Below are positions 19,858 through 31,416 of a DNA stretch of 64,000 bases, one piece after another. The stretch is from Isoetes taiwanensis. Lineage: Eukaryota; Streptophyta; Lycopodiopsida; Isoetales; Isoetaceae. Location of the stretch: assembly GCA_021234155.1 (NCBI GenBank), contig JAJEKV010000002.1:1208164-1272163 (forward strand). The letters are read 5' to 3'. A program made the translations under genes and the position numbers. Within the stretch, counting starts at the first letter, position 1, and each line of letters starts with the position of its first letter. The notes below the pieces were generated by a model, which had not been told where the DNA came from, made no database searches, and saw only the letters and a program-made list of their open reading frames with translations.

Positions 19858-21435
19858 TTATGAAACTACATCATTTACCTTTTCAAAAACGAATATTGAG
19901 CCCCTAGATCCCCTTCCCAACCGTATCCGTTCATCTAAATAAGTTACAGAGATTTTCACTTTGCTGGTACTTCCATACTGAAACTTCATGGATCCTATCT
20001 TTAATGTAGGAGGCTTGAAAGTGACTTCGATCCATCTTTCATCCAAGGCCTTGAAGTTACCTAAAAAGTATAATGACAGAACTGGCTTAATAAATTCACA
20101 AGCATTCAAATTGACATGCACGTTACTGCTGATTAATTGTCTTCCAGTTTATATAGAAGTACAAGCAGATCAAGAATTGACAGACAACTACTTCTATTGA
20201 GGTTGAATCGAGATGTAAATACCTTCTAGAGTAACTTCTGCATTTAAAATACCAAGTGCTGTAAATGCTAGCTTGTTGCCAACTTTATCTGGTGCTCTGA
20301 TTGTTTGCACCATCTCCGTTGTTTCAAAAAACAGTCTTCCAACCGCACTGCGGTAGTTACCTCCAGGAGACGTTGGATTTGAGCAGTACTTCACATCCCA
20401 TGCTAAAAACAAAATTCAAATTATACTTGAGCAGATCACAAGTAAGAAATATGCATAAGATTCTTACCACCAAATATCAATGGACTTTCTAGAGGATTGC
20501 AAATATTAGGAACCCTTTCAAGCTCGAAAATAGTATCAGCTACTGCCACTTGCTGGTCTTTGCTGAGGGCAACTCCCCTGTTTGTTCCCTCCACCTGCAT
20601 ATGATATAGCAACATGCTTTGTAAAATGGGAATAACCCTGTTCTAAGAATCAGATGCGTAGCTTTTTATAGCCTTCTTATGTTGTGTTTTCACACTCAAG
20701 AGACGTTAACAGAATACAGTATCGACAACCCGCCATAACTGCACATGACTACAGATAATCAGGCTGCTACTTGTGCTATTTCAATTCATTTTAAGTTTGC
20801 ACAAGAGCGATTCATATCAGATTGATATTCAGCACGCATAACCTAGTACAGTCTTAATGCATGGTGACTTTAAAAATTCCTCACACTCTGAACAGGCTGC
20901 ATTTTAGCCATCATTGGCACAAAAAGCAGGACATTATGTGGCTAGCCTTGATTGAGATTATAGACTTCCACATGCATTGAAAAATGAGAGTTAAGAATCT
21001 CAAATCTGAAATTTTACCTAGTCCAAGACGATTAATAGACAACTTTTTTTAACCAAGGTAGTAGTTGATAAGTTACACTTTGAAGATAATTGGTAGCAGG
21101 TTATTTTTAGTGTGGAAAACACTGTTGGTTTTCTGATGCAAAATACCGTAGCGTCAAGCTTTAGATCAGTATTTTAAGAGTATAATAAACGACTAGAATT
21201 TACTTACAAGTGATAGAAGTTTATTGGCTAGGGCCGCAGGTTCAGAGCTCGGGCGTTGTGCCTCGGCAGCTACCTGCGCTGTCGCATTGAGCAATCTAAT
21301 TGGACCGCGGCATTTTTTAAGACCAACCCACAAATTACAACCTAACTGGAACTGCCTTGGGGATGAGCAACAAACTGGCTTTGGAAACGATAAGGGTATC
21401 CGCCCACAAGGAGCAGCAACTACGACGGTAGCCAT
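19858..21435 (-). CDS. FBN6: Plastid fibrillin (PAP/fibrillin family, FBN6/PAP6-like)
   Basis: Four exons, 21435-21208, 20594-20468, 20402-20223 and 20060-19858, joined by three GT-AG introns, encode 245 residues without a break. I chose ATG 21433-21435 because it opens a Ser/Ala/Arg-rich, acid-poor N-terminus (MATVVVAAPCGRIPLSFPKP) like a plastid transit peptide. The mature part shows the PAP_fibrillin pattern: ANKLLSLVEGTNRGVALSKD, ELERVPNICNPLESP, then WDVKYCSNP, VQTIRAPDKVGNKLAFTALG, WIEVTFKPPTLKIGSMKFQY and the C-terminal signature TYLDERIRLGRGSRGSIFVF. The wording of the central and C-terminal blocks is closest in my memory to Arabidopsis FBN6 (At5g19940); the subgroup is less sure than the family. 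Fibrillins are plastid lipid-associated, lipocalin-like proteins of thylakoids, envelope or plastoglobules. Introns are 64, 161 bp and 613 bp by these boundaries. Confidence 0.88.
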
Positions 21436-21632
21436 GGCTATCGAGATCACATTAGCCCGAAATAAATTAGATTGTGCATGTTTAGTGTTCATCCTAAATT
21501 GGGCTGATGTGTTAGGACACGTGGATATTGCCACCAATTTTTATGATCACAACACCTCCATATGGTTAACTAGCAAAAAGCGCAACAAGAGAATTGGATG
21601 CAATTTTTGCAGCTGGTTATGTCATTTTGTAT

Positions 21633-21749
21633 GGGTTCATGGTATTTGGGATGCCATTCTGGCATGTACCGGTGGGGTCCCGCGACCGGCGTTAGCCGGG
21701 AGCGGGTCACCGGTACATGCCGAATGGCGCACTCAAATACCGCGAACCC
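21633..21749. repeat. Foldback (MITE-like) element upstream of the fibrillin gene
   Basis: 42-bp inverted arms: left 21633-21674 (GGGTTCATGGTATTTGGGAT ... GGCATGTACCGGTG) and right 21708-21749 (CACCGGTACATGCC ... GAACCC), about 85% complementary, around a GC-rich loop that is itself partly palindromic (CCGCGACCGGCG, CCGGGAGCGG). Beyond the right arm, 21750-21780 (ACAATATGGTATTTGGGGAG) recurs inverted at 22388-22414 (CCCAAATACCATATTGT), so the element may be larger or nested. It starts about 200 bp upstream of the fibrillin ATG. Confidence 0.7.
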
Positions 21750-21999
21750 ACAATATGGTATTTGGGGAGCGATTTTTCTCTCCCTCTCCTTGGCGGCCGC
21801 CGATTTCAAGCTCGGTTAGCGATGGCGCAAGCAAGATCAGCAAGAATCAGATTTTTGAGCTCCACCACGGGCGACGGCATAGATGCCGCCATCGGCTATG
21901 GTCGCCCTCAGCTTTGTTAAAACTCGATCTAGAAGCTATGGCCGCCTCAAGCTCCTGCAAAGCTTAGGTGTAGAAGCTATGGCCATTTGAAGCTCCGCT

Positions 22000-22795
22000 G
22001 TTCTCAAGCTCGAGTAAAGCTCGTCAAGCTCCATTTTATGGATTTATGTAAAGCCCGCTTTATGGATTTTCGCTCGGGTCTCGCGGCGGAAGCTCGCTTT
22101 CTCAAGCTCATGCCCGTAGTGTTCCGATTGCAAGCCATACAAGCCTTCCTTTACTTTCTTTCTCGACGTGCCCATGCAAGCTAAGGCACGTGAAGATATG
22201 ATCAGAATCGGACCGCTCTACACGTAAACAAAAAGATTACGTAAACAACGCAAGAAACAGAAAGCAAGAAACAAAAGATTACGAAAATGTGGGTTTACCT
22301 ATTAAAATCGAGATGCGAATGGTAGACCCAACTACCATTCTGCAATGGAATCCTCTGCCACATGGCAGCACGAAATTAACCCGAAGCAAAAAATCGTGAC
22401 CCAAATACCATATTGTCGAGGAAAACATGTATATTAGTAAAGAAATATTTAAGGTAGGCATCTGTATATTAAAGGATGAATTAAAATCATTAAAACTAAT
22501 ATGTTAGGTATTAAATAAAGTATGCATTTGTAGTAAGCAAACTGAATGGATTTGGGACACAAGGCACAAGAGATAGGCACAACACAATATACCATCTAAA
22601 TTGAGTAAAATAGTTTTAAACAAAGCAACTCCTATGAGATCCTAAATTGAATGATGTTTTGAATGGCCAATAAACTTGCCTCTTACATTAAATTCAGCAA
22701 AGCCACATTTAGCATTACATTCATCAAGCCACACATGATTTGGCCATGATTATTCGAGAAAGAAAAGAGATGTGAAGACATGGAATTCAAAATAG
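22000..22795. other. Gene-free stretch
   Basis: The first 150 bp hold recurring AAGCTC words (AGCTCG, CTCAAGCTC) also abundant at 21900-22000. The rest is AT-rich. No gene seen. Confidence 0.4.
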
Positions 22796-22799
22796 ATAG

Positions 22800-22905
22800 A
22801 TAGTTTTTTTTACGTCATGCCACATTGGCAGCGTCCACGAGGACATATGACAGACCTCCAGAGACTTGAACACAAGATCTCTTAATTGCTAATCAATCAA
22901 AATAA
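22800..22905 (-). repeat. SINE-like or LINE 3'-end-like segment
   Basis: On the minus strand a B-box-like GTGTTCAAGTCTC (22865-22880 region) is followed by CATATGTCCTCGTGGACGCT and ends ACGTAAAAAAAACTATC. The 'GTGGACG...AAAAAAACTATC' ending resembles the tails of the LINE copies at 26160-26200 and 63070-63120, as expected when a SINE borrows a LINE 3' end. Confidence 0.4.
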
Positions 22906-23599
22906 CAAGCGATGCATGATAAACATATCATACCCCTTTTTTTTTTATCAAACCCTAGGTCTTAGGAGCCCTTTGCTTCAAATTGCAAGAAATTTGGCGT
23001 TGAATTGGAGATTTGCTTTGATCAACACTTTTCTACGATGCCCCAAATAAATGCAAAAAGAATCATCAAAGACCATGACCTTACAAAAGCTGGCTGTTGG
23101 TCGGAATCAGAAGCTTGCAGAAGCTCCATCCATGTGCACTGGATGGATTTGGACGACTCTAGATTTGCACTCCCATATGATTCTGTAGCCATTTTTGGCA
23201 CAATTCTTGAATCCTAAGATTTTGGAGTTTCCACTCAGCATTTGGAAAACTTAAGCTATACTACGAAAAGCAAATTTAGAGAAAGAAAATGTGCTCATTA
23301 CCGTCCATTTCCTTAGATCAACATCCTTTGGTTTAGGTAAGTCCACATCAATTTTTTGAACACTTGGTTGGTTATCTTCTTCAAACATCTTATGAAACTC
23401 AAAAGTCAAGCTTTTAAGTATCATCATCGCAAAAGGTAACAAACAAAAGCACCACATGATTGTTTTATGCTCCATAATAATCATCAAAGAAGACAATTGC
23501 TTTGGTCAAGTGATCCACATAATTTATAAGGGAATGTATGAATACTGGGCAATCTCCTTCAGACCACTTACCACTTTACTTGAAGTTGGCTTGGCAGGT

Positions 23600-26210
23600 T
23601 GTGCGAACCCCCGGTGCAACAACTCCTCACATGCCTCAGCTGTGATTGGATTATGAACATGCAGGGGCTTATGCCCAGATGCTTATAGATGACCTGGCAG
23701 AAATTTTGCAATATCCTACACTAGAGCAAATGCATGCAGATCGGCCGACCGATGTGCTTAGGATCATGCGTGAGAGGTGCTTTGGGATAAGCCGCCGCGA
23801 CGGACCTCCGTGAACACAACCTTCCCATCGTAATCAATGGTTTGATGCAGAGTGCAAGGAACACAAACGCCGGGTTCGCCAAGTCACGACCCCCGCTTAC
23901 TTCCACATGCAGTCAGACAGTACCGCAAGAAAGCCAGGTACATTGCAGCATCAAAGGGAAATGTTTTACCCCTGAACGTCATCCCAGGACCTTCTTGGCG
24001 AAGGGTTCTTAGAAAACCAGTACAGCCCACGGAATATCACTCCCGAAAGCAAAGGGAGACAATACTTTGCAATAGCCTATACACTTCGTGGTGCACATGC
24101 AAAGATTACCCTGCAAGAAGGCCCGCTGAAATCACATCTTCGACGCGGAACAAGGCTTGCGCCGCCTTGCCAATGGGAAAGCCCCACTTGGATGGCATGC
24201 AAAAGTAATTGCTTAAGTGGGGAGGGTCATTCCATAATACCGAAGTTAGTCGATCACTTTGTTCAACAAGGCATTACAGAAGGTTTCCCAACAAAAGGGA
24301 CCAATAGCGTAGTTGTTCCCATATATAAGGCCTTGACCCACAATCGCCTCCCACTATCGAACAATCATGGTCGGGTTTGCAAAATTGCTTGCCGATTCTC
24401 GGCAAACGCAGCTTGACGGTCGGGCGTAGGGCGTTAGAGGTGCGGCCCTCACCCGTGCAGATTCGTGACTCGCACTCAACCATTGACCACATCTTCACGC
24501 TAAGTAACTTTGATTGAAGACCAGAACCGCCGATCTATATTGTTGCTTTGTGGATTTTGGGCGGGCGCTTGACACCGCGGCTCGAAAACTATATGGGCAA
24601 GACCGCAACAAAACCGGGGTTCTCAGATTGCAGAATGCAAAGCAGTACAAGTATACCCAAAGATGCTCGGCCGGTTGCAAGGCATAAGCCAACCATTTGA
24701 TAGCAAGATTTGGTTCGGGCTGTGATGCCCCTCTCCCAACATTGTTTGGGCCACATTGATCAATTGGAGAGCTGGCTTGCCGATAATGGGGGCCATGGAG
24801 CTCACCTTCTATCGATCATCATACGCTTAATATATACGATGATGTGGACCTCCTAGTTTACATACACACCAGACATGCAACGACATCTCATGCCCCGACA
24901 CATTCCGCTGCCGAATCGATATGCGCTGGCTAACCCGCCAAGACTAAAGTGGTTTTCATATTATCTTCACGTCACCGGTGGGTCCCTCCTTCGCTATCGA
25001 GGCCAAAATGTGGAAGTTGCATCCACATACAAATATTTGGGAGTGGAGTTTCCTACTATGCACCGACACATCCATACCTGGCCACAGAGACTCAGGGCCG
25101 GAAGGCACTATATGCAATGCAAAAACAATAGTCATAGAGCCGAGTTGTATGATTGGGCCCATCACCACTGCTCAAGGTCTTAGTGAGCCCGCCCTTTTAT
25201 ATGGGGTGGAAGTATGGGGGCCCAAGAGTATCACTTGCTACTTGAATGACTTGGAGCAGTCCGTAAAAGCCTTCTTAGTACGAAAGCACTAGGGGTGAAG
25301 TCCACAGTCCCATATCAAATTCTCTACCGCAGAGACAGATTCTTGCCTCTTCAGAGGGCGCCCTTGATCGCCACATTGTTCATTTTCAGAAGGTGGTCAA
25401 TATGGACGATGCTCGCCTCCCCAAACTAGCTTATATCATGGTAATGGAGCCGCAACGCCAAGGCCCGCCGAGGGAAAAGAGAGCTCAATGGTTGGCTAGA
25501 TGGAATGTGCAGAGCATGTGTGCATACATGTGCAAACGTAGGCATCGCCATAGCTTGAGGCAATATCTTGATGATTGCTTCCTCGGCAAGCTTTGGGATG
25601 CTAATGCCCTTGAACAGTCAAGACAAAGACACTACCAAAGACCACATAAATCCCACATTGGAACGAGGCCCGCAATGCTACCTCCGCGTGCCCACACTAC
25701 TTAAAAGGCGCAGACTCATTGCCTCCATTCGCACAAAGGGCACATCATCTTCAATTGAGACAAAGTGATGGATTGGTGAGCCACGCCAGATGAAAAGCTC
25801 ACACGCCGCCAAATGGGAGTCATTGAGGATGAATCTCATACCCTTCAAAGTTGCCCAAAGACCTATGATCAAATTCGACACACATATGTTGAGTTGGTCG
25901 CCCGCCACCGCTACATGTGACATTGAGCACGATCCGTCATCGAAGTGCCGGGATCATATCTTCGAGGTTATGGACATGCGAGATCAGCTATGTCCTCGCA
26001 CACACACTTGACATGTATATAAACATTGATGTATACTTGTACAGTTTTGATGCAGATTCTTATTATCGCCACGTTTTTTCCTCAAAACCCTCCGGGCGGG
26101 GTTTTTAACCCGGCAAGAATAAGTTTGTTACAGCCCTTATGGGTCCCATAGGCCGATTGGCCTCAGTGGACGATAAAAAATCATTCTCAATCTCATTCTC
26201 TTCCAACTTG
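23600..26210 (+). pseudogene. Broken non-LTR retrotransposon (LINE) ORF2
   Basis: Reading across frames: NQWFDAECKEHKRRVRQV (about 23840, linker after the endonuclease); LRRLANGKAP and SIIPKLVDHFVQQGITEGFP (about 24150-24290), NSVVVPIYKALTHNRLPLSN (start of the reverse transcriptase); DSHSTIDHIFTL (24460); HIDQLESWLADNGG (24755-24800); a degraded YADD box read as IYDDVDLLVY (24833-24862); RGQNVEVASTYKYLGVEFP (25000-25055); LYGVEVWGP and DLEQSVKAFLVRK (25195-25290); and a basic C-terminus WLARWNVQSMCAYMCKRRHR (25490-25550). The order is that of a LINE reverse transcriptase. Stops and frameshifts are frequent, so it is dead. The endonuclease part is not recognisable. Confidence 0.75.
26070..26205 (+). 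repeat. 3' UTR and tail of the LINE
   Basis: A hairpin (CAAAACCCTCCGGGCGGGGTTTTT region, 26081-26107, quoted here only as AAAACCC / GGGGTTTT) is followed by TATGGGTCCCATAGGCCGAT, CAGTGGACGATAAAAAATC and a short ATTCTC-type tail. The same order (AAACCC/GGGTTT hairpin, ATGGGTCCCATGACC, CCGTGGACGTTAAAAAAAC, ATTCT repeat) is seen at 62985-63120. Confidence 0.65.
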
Positions 26211-28795
26211 CAGCAACAACTCGGCACTGTAAGGTAGAATGTTCCAAAATTAATGTAAGAGAATTTTTACAATTCAAAAGTTAAAACATGGGAAGATAGG
26301 GGCAATTCTTGTTTTGATGTTTATAGGATCATGGACCTCAGCCCAGACAAGTATTTTCCAAGAATTGGCCATAGCATGAATGTTGGCAAAGGGATTGTTA
26401 ATATACCTTGGAGCTATGCTTCTTTTTATGCAAGTCGACCTTTCAAGATTCCAAGGATTGAAAAGTGGGCACTGCATGATACATTAGTCTCTTACAAGTT
26501 ACAACTTGTAACAACAATTTGTTTATATAAGCCCATCATGCACAAGTTTGACAGATGAACCTAAGGCATCAGATCACATGAAATCCGATAACCAATTGAT
26601 ATCTTCTCACTAGATAAGTGCAGATACATGATAAGATTGAAGCATCAAGCTGCACGCAATATCTGGCTTCCTTCATGCCGAGGTCTGTAAAGGACAACTC
26701 AAAAGCACACATACACAAAAGGTTGGGCCTTCACTTATACTTGATGGCAGTGTACCTGACTTCATCCAATTGTAGACAGACTTTTCATTGCCTGGGCCTG
26801 TACAACAATCTCACAGTCAACTTTTGTGCAAACTATATTTGGTCCAAACATATTGCTTAAGTGAAATGGAAATCACTTCGTGATTACCCAGCTAAACAAC
26901 TTATATTGGTAGCATCATTCCACCTGAATGCCATGTGCCCGTCAATGGCGTTGCTATGACCTATAACATCAATTATATATTCTATAGAAGATTCTTTATA
27001 AACGTGCGACACTGGAACTCCTCTCTCGATATTTCAGCTTCTCTTCTAAATTCTGCAATAGATATAGTTAAATTCTAATTTTCCAGCTTCCTGAGGCACA
27101 TTATTTGTGTGCAATAAAAATAGCCAGTGAAGAAGCCAAGTATAGATCTTAGAGGACATGTTCCATTTTCCATATATTTCTTGAGCAATTCTCCTTATAG
27201 CAACAAGTGCAATGAACACATTGAAAGAATGCACGATTTAGCTGCAAGATGACAACTTCCATCCTAAATCATTTTGCAATGTCCAATGAAAAAAACCCAT
27301 AGACTAAACACTAGTTAAATTATTGGGTTGATAATAAGGCTCCATGAAATATTAGATATTGTTAAATGGCACCTAAATATTTAAAAAAATATATATATCA
27401 TAAGATACATTCCCATGGTATTGCACATTTTGATTTAAGAAAAAATGTTAATTTTGGAAATAAAAATGATAAGAACGACAAATAGAGGCTGAAGACTTAC
27501 TACAAGGCCAGTCACATGTGCTCCATCCAGGTAGTGTAGCTATGCAGGTAGCAACATCCTATAAGAAGCCCAATGCAGGACTCACTTCACCTATGAAAAA
27601 CAATGAGGAGCATAAAGTTATCCATAAGAGCAATGGCAGTTCTAGAAGTCAAGCAATGGCTGAAAAAAGGCAACTGGATGAAAGGACTATAAAGGATAGA
27701 GGAGTTGCATAGATTTTGGAAAATGATGACATGCCAAAGTTTAGGAGATGTATTTATGCAGCTTTGACCATGGATGGATTAAATTGATTGAAAGTGAAGA
27801 TAGAAAGCAGCAAGTACTAAATGGCACCAAAAACATCTCTCAATTTTCGTCCCAAAGACGGAAAAACGATCAAAATGGGCAAGGATTCTGGCAGTTTCTC
27901 CATTATAGGAACTTACATTAAACAAAAAAAAAACTTACCCAAAACCTTGGAATCGTTACTCTGATGGTGGAAAATGGTACACATTCTGATGAAAAGATGA
28001 CTCGCATGGGGAACTCAAAATGTATTCACAGGAAGCCCTAGCACGAAAACAGGTATTCTTACACAAGGTGATCCCAACCTCTAATGCTATATGTCCATAG
28101 CAATGAGGTCGTTCGGATGGCCGAGGAAATAAAGAAGCAATGAATATGTTTGATGGATAAGAAAATAAAAAACTGGGTTGCACCTTCATTGGGAATCAAG
28201 AGATATTAAAAAAAAAGGCTTGGAGTTGGTTTCTGATTCAACCCTTGGAGTCGGCTCAAAAGGCACCTGCAAGAAAATGAGATAGGAAAAAAAGAAAATG
28301 CTTCGTCCAAAATGGACAGGCAAAAAAAGGCAATTCCATTGGCAATAAGACATGTTCAAGAAAAAGGCTTGGAGTTGGTCCCTCTTCTTTCTTTCCTTCA
28401 AGGTATTCTTGAGGCAGGAAGATACAAACAGAAATAAGAGGTAAGCAGAGAATCGCACATAAATAATACTTGAGCAGGACGACGAGCATCCGGGATTATG
28501 ACCAGTGCTTAACATTTCCAACAGGCATGGGCTAGCTTATTTTTCTCAACCGTCCCCTTATTTAGATCAAAATCTAATGGCCGGATGTGTGTCCATGTCA
28601 AATTCTAAGATATGTGGACAGGCTAGGCTTTCAGATAATGTGAGACTCAAGGTTGGGTTGTTGGGATAAAAATAGAGTAGACTAGATTTTCAATATACGC
28701 AGAGACCAATAGGCCATATGACCTATATGATACATTAATACAACACAAAACATCATCAAACATATAAAAAATGGTACAAAGCTTGGGCAAAAGCC
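26210..28795. other. Gene-free stretch
   Basis: AT-rich. Short frames on both strands (for example 26331-26558, 27518-27712 plus, 28521-28186 minus) show no family features. The word AAAAAGGCTTGGAGTTGGT is repeated at about 28212 and 28361. Nothing else supported. Confidence 0.4.
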
Positions 28796-28799
28796 CAGA

Positions 28800-29403
28800 T
28801 CAAACTATGGCTTGGCTTGAAGGCCGGATAACCAAATCAAACTTTAGATTATATAACAGAGGTCCATCCTTGCCATTCTTGAGCAAAATCAAAGACCTGT
28901 GAATGACCTTTCGTGCAATTTCTCTGGAGAAGACGACAACAGGTGCATCTCCCTCACGGTGTGTCAGAATCGAGAAATTTTTGGTGCATTGCGAAGCTGA
29001 CTTACTGATCTTTCCATCGGCATCACAATCAGCTATGCCAGATTCTAGTGCTTCCATTTCGGCCTCCATGGCAAACCCTGGTGCATTCTCTTCTTGTGCT
29101 TTACCTTCTGAGTTAAGCTCTGCTGTTTTAAAAATTTCTAACTTTGCCTCATCTGGAGTGTCTTTTGCTTCTACTATATCCTCAATTGCCTCCCAGTTTC
29201 TAGCTAATTCTCGGCTTAATCCTTTGATTCTTGGCGGTGTGTCTTCTGGTACAATTTTTGATTTGCAGCAATTTCCTCCTCTTCCTTTATCTCTATCAAT
29301 CTTTGCTTTTCCCAATCCCCCCTTGTATCCTGGTTCTAGCATCTCCACTGTTGTAGCTCCAATGGATGCTAGTTCTTCTGCGGCGACAAGTACCTCTCCT
29401 CAT
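28800..29403 (-). CDS. Unrecognised open reading frame, hydrophilic
   Basis: The minus-strand frame is open from 29402 to 28800 (about 200 codons); the first ATG in frame is at 29346-29348, giving 182 residues. It reads VLVAAEELASIGATTVEMLE before the ATG, then Lys/Arg/Gly-rich sequence, an acidic helical middle (LARNWEAIEDIVEAKDTPDE; MEAEMEALESGIADCDAD) and an Arg-rich end VVVFSREIARKVIHRSLILL. The composition is that of a soluble protein and the minus frame looks more natural than the overlapping plus frame (28903-29406), which is Ser/Pro-rich. No domain recognised; a retroelement gag/ORF1 fragment is possible. The frame being open upstream of the ATG suggests it may be truncated at its 5' end. 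Confidence 0.35.
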
Positions 29404-29464
29404 TAGAGGTTTGTTGGGATCAGCTAAGGGGCCTCCAAATCGTTCTCAAATTTGATGCCGAACC

Positions 29465-29918
29465 TAATTTCAAACCTGTAAGCTTGTAAAAAAAGTGTCC
29501 TACCCTTCCCCCCCTCCCCCCTCCCAGACCTGGTAAATCTAATTATGGCAGATTGTTGGATAGATTAGGCATGTAATTATAATCATTATAAAGATTGTAG
29601 TATTTCAGCTCACATCCAATGTCAGGTTCGTGCGACTAGCTTCAAGCAGGATTTGCCAAAAAAACTTCAAATCGCGAACCAAACTTTGAGGAGCTAAATT
29701 CCAAACCCAGAACCTTGTAAAAAGTGCCCTACCCTTCCTCCCCTCCCCCCTCCCAGACCTGGTAAACCTAATTATGGCAGGTTGTTGGGTAGGTTAGGCA
29801 TGTAATCATTATAAAGATTGTAGTATTTCAGCTCCACGTCTAATGTCAGGTTCGTGCGACTAGCTTCAAGCAGGATTTGCCAAAGAAACTTCAAATCGCG
29901 AACCAAACTTTGGGGGGC
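29465..29918. repeat. Tandem duplication of about 225 bp
   Basis: Copy 1 (about 29465-29690) and copy 2 (about 29695-29918) align nearly throughout: CTACCCTTCC, CCTCCCAGACCTGGTAAA, TAATTATGGCAG, AAAGATTGTAGTATTTCAGC, ATGTCAGGTTCGTGCGACTA, CTTCAAATCGCGAACCAAAC. Copy 1 has an extra TAATTA-type insertion near 29575. It ends about 130 bp upstream of the start codon of the gene at 30050, so it lies in that gene's promoter or 5' leader. Confidence 0.85.
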
Positions 29919-30049
29919 GGCGTTCAGATTTGATTTGATCCGATTCCTTTTCAAAATACGAGGGTAGAGCTCTGTTTTCCCTCTGATTTTGGCAAAGAAT
30001 CCCATCAATTTCGTCGCCGAAACTGTCGGCAGTAGAATCTTGGGGAACC

Positions 30050-30614
30050 ATGACAGAGGTAAGATGCTTCGTGCAAATGGAGAAGATTTTGCATTTTCTC
30101 TCACCATTGTTCTATTTTACAGAGCAAGGTTAGACAATTCCGAGTGGAAGTGCCTAAGAATTGCTTGCCTTACAAGAATAGGCTCAATTGGAAGGAGGAC
30201 GTTGATGAGGATACTCTACATAGTTCAGGAGCAATGAACATTGATATTTGGGTGCATGCAGAATTGTATCCTGCTGATTCTATTACCAAAAGAAGGCCTG
30301 ATATGCATTCAGCATCAAGGCCTATTCATTTTGCTTGTAAAGGCCAGGAAGGCTTACTTGGATACTATAACAATCTGATTTCTGATAATGCTAATCAACA
30401 TGTGCAAGCAATGTACCATCAGTTGTTTGGAGTTCATTGTAAAGAGTTAAATGATTGTAATTATCTTTATCACCGTAATAGTTACTTGTCCACAAGAAGT
30501 AAGCGTGTAGAAGAATTAGAGGCTTCAAATCAGAAAGTGCTTATAGAGGTGCATGAACTAAAGCATGGATTGAAGAGAGTTTCAGAAGATAATAATAATC
30601 TCAAAAGAGATTGA
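30050..30614 (+). CDS. Unrecognised two-exon gene with C-terminal coiled coil
   Basis: Exon 1 is just ATGACAGAG (30050-30058). A 64-bp GT-AG intron (30059-30122, GTAAGATG ... TTTTACAG) joins it to exon 2 (30123-30614), giving 166 residues: MTE-SKVRQFRVEVPKNCLPYK, then NRLNWKEDVDEDTLHSSGAM, NIDIWVHAELYPADSITKRR, PIHFACKGQEGLLGYYNNLI and HVQAMYHQLFGVHCKELNDC, ending in a heptad-like coiled coil from about residue 130 (RVEELEASNQKVLIEVHELK). The clean splice, good ATG context and uninterrupted frame argue for a real gene. I know no matching family. It is convergent with the decayed ParB-methyltransferase copy B, whose last recognisable exon ends about 20 bp beyond its stop. The tandem duplication 29465-29918 lies immediately upstream. 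Confidence 0.5.
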
Positions 30615-30710
30615 AGAGATTGACTTCTAATAATGATTAACAATTCTCCCTTGTGCACTTGGATCCTACAGCTTCTGCAATTAAGATACAGAAGAAGCAG
30701 GAAAGGCCAG

Positions 30711-30726
30711 TGTATTCCAGAATACA
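30711..30726. repeat. Palindrome in copy B, downstream intron position
   Basis: TGTATTCCAGAATACA, 16 bp, 7-bp arms around CA, in what would be the intron after the GSPEQA exon on the minus strand (GTTATG ... TTGCAG). Confidence 0.75.
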
Positions 30727-31400
30727 TGATAAGAAGAACATAACTGCCTGTTCTGGAGAACCAAAATGGTTTTTGCAGCTCGCTTCGACAAGTCCAGCCT
30801 GCATGATGGAATGAAACACTATAAGTCTCTAGTGTTTAGCTGTTGTTATTTGCTTCATACCTACTACAAAATCCAAAAACTCTTGATGCTTGGAGGGTTG
30901 ATCATCAAAGCAGCTGTCCTTACTCTTAAATCCATAGGGAATATCTACAATGACCAGGGTAAAGTCTTGTGGTTTGATAGTCCCAGTTAGATGAGTGCAA
31001 TCTCCTTGAATAATAGTGTACAAATTATTTTGGTCAAACAATGTGAATTGCTTGTACTCAAAGTTGCTCTGTACTAATAAATCATCTATCAACAAGTGCT
31101 TTCTCTTCTTTTTCTATTATGACAAGGTGCAAGAAACCCTCTGGTAGGTCTTTGTTTTTCTTTTTAATTTGAAAGAATATCATTCAGGTTATTAATCATC
31201 TAAAGTGACTAGCTAAGAAGAAGAAAATTGCATAACTAGCCCTCAAAATTTGGAGCATATTGTATGTGCGCTCATCAGAAGTTGCAATCGGATACAACTC
31301 CTTACATCTTTCCCAAGTTTCAACATTCAACTGCTCCATCCGCGAGGTTTGACACTGAATAACATTCTTTTGGCTGCAAATAAAAAAGAAAGCTAAATCA

Positions 31401-31416
31401 CGTATTCCAGAATACA
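31401..31416. repeat. Palindrome in copy B, intron
   Basis: CGTATTCCAGAATACA between the SKELHK and SQKNVI exons, the same intron that carries array 2 in copy A. Confidence 0.75.

Noticed and set aside
21224-21967. 247-codon plus-strand open frame
   Set aside because: It lies antisense over exon 1 of the fibrillin gene and a foldback element, has mixed composition and no family resemblance; the minus-strand gene explains the region.
28903-29406. 167-codon plus-strand frame rich in Ser/Pro/Ala
   Set aside because: Antisense to the more natural minus-strand frame 29403-28800; composition looks like the shadow of that frame.
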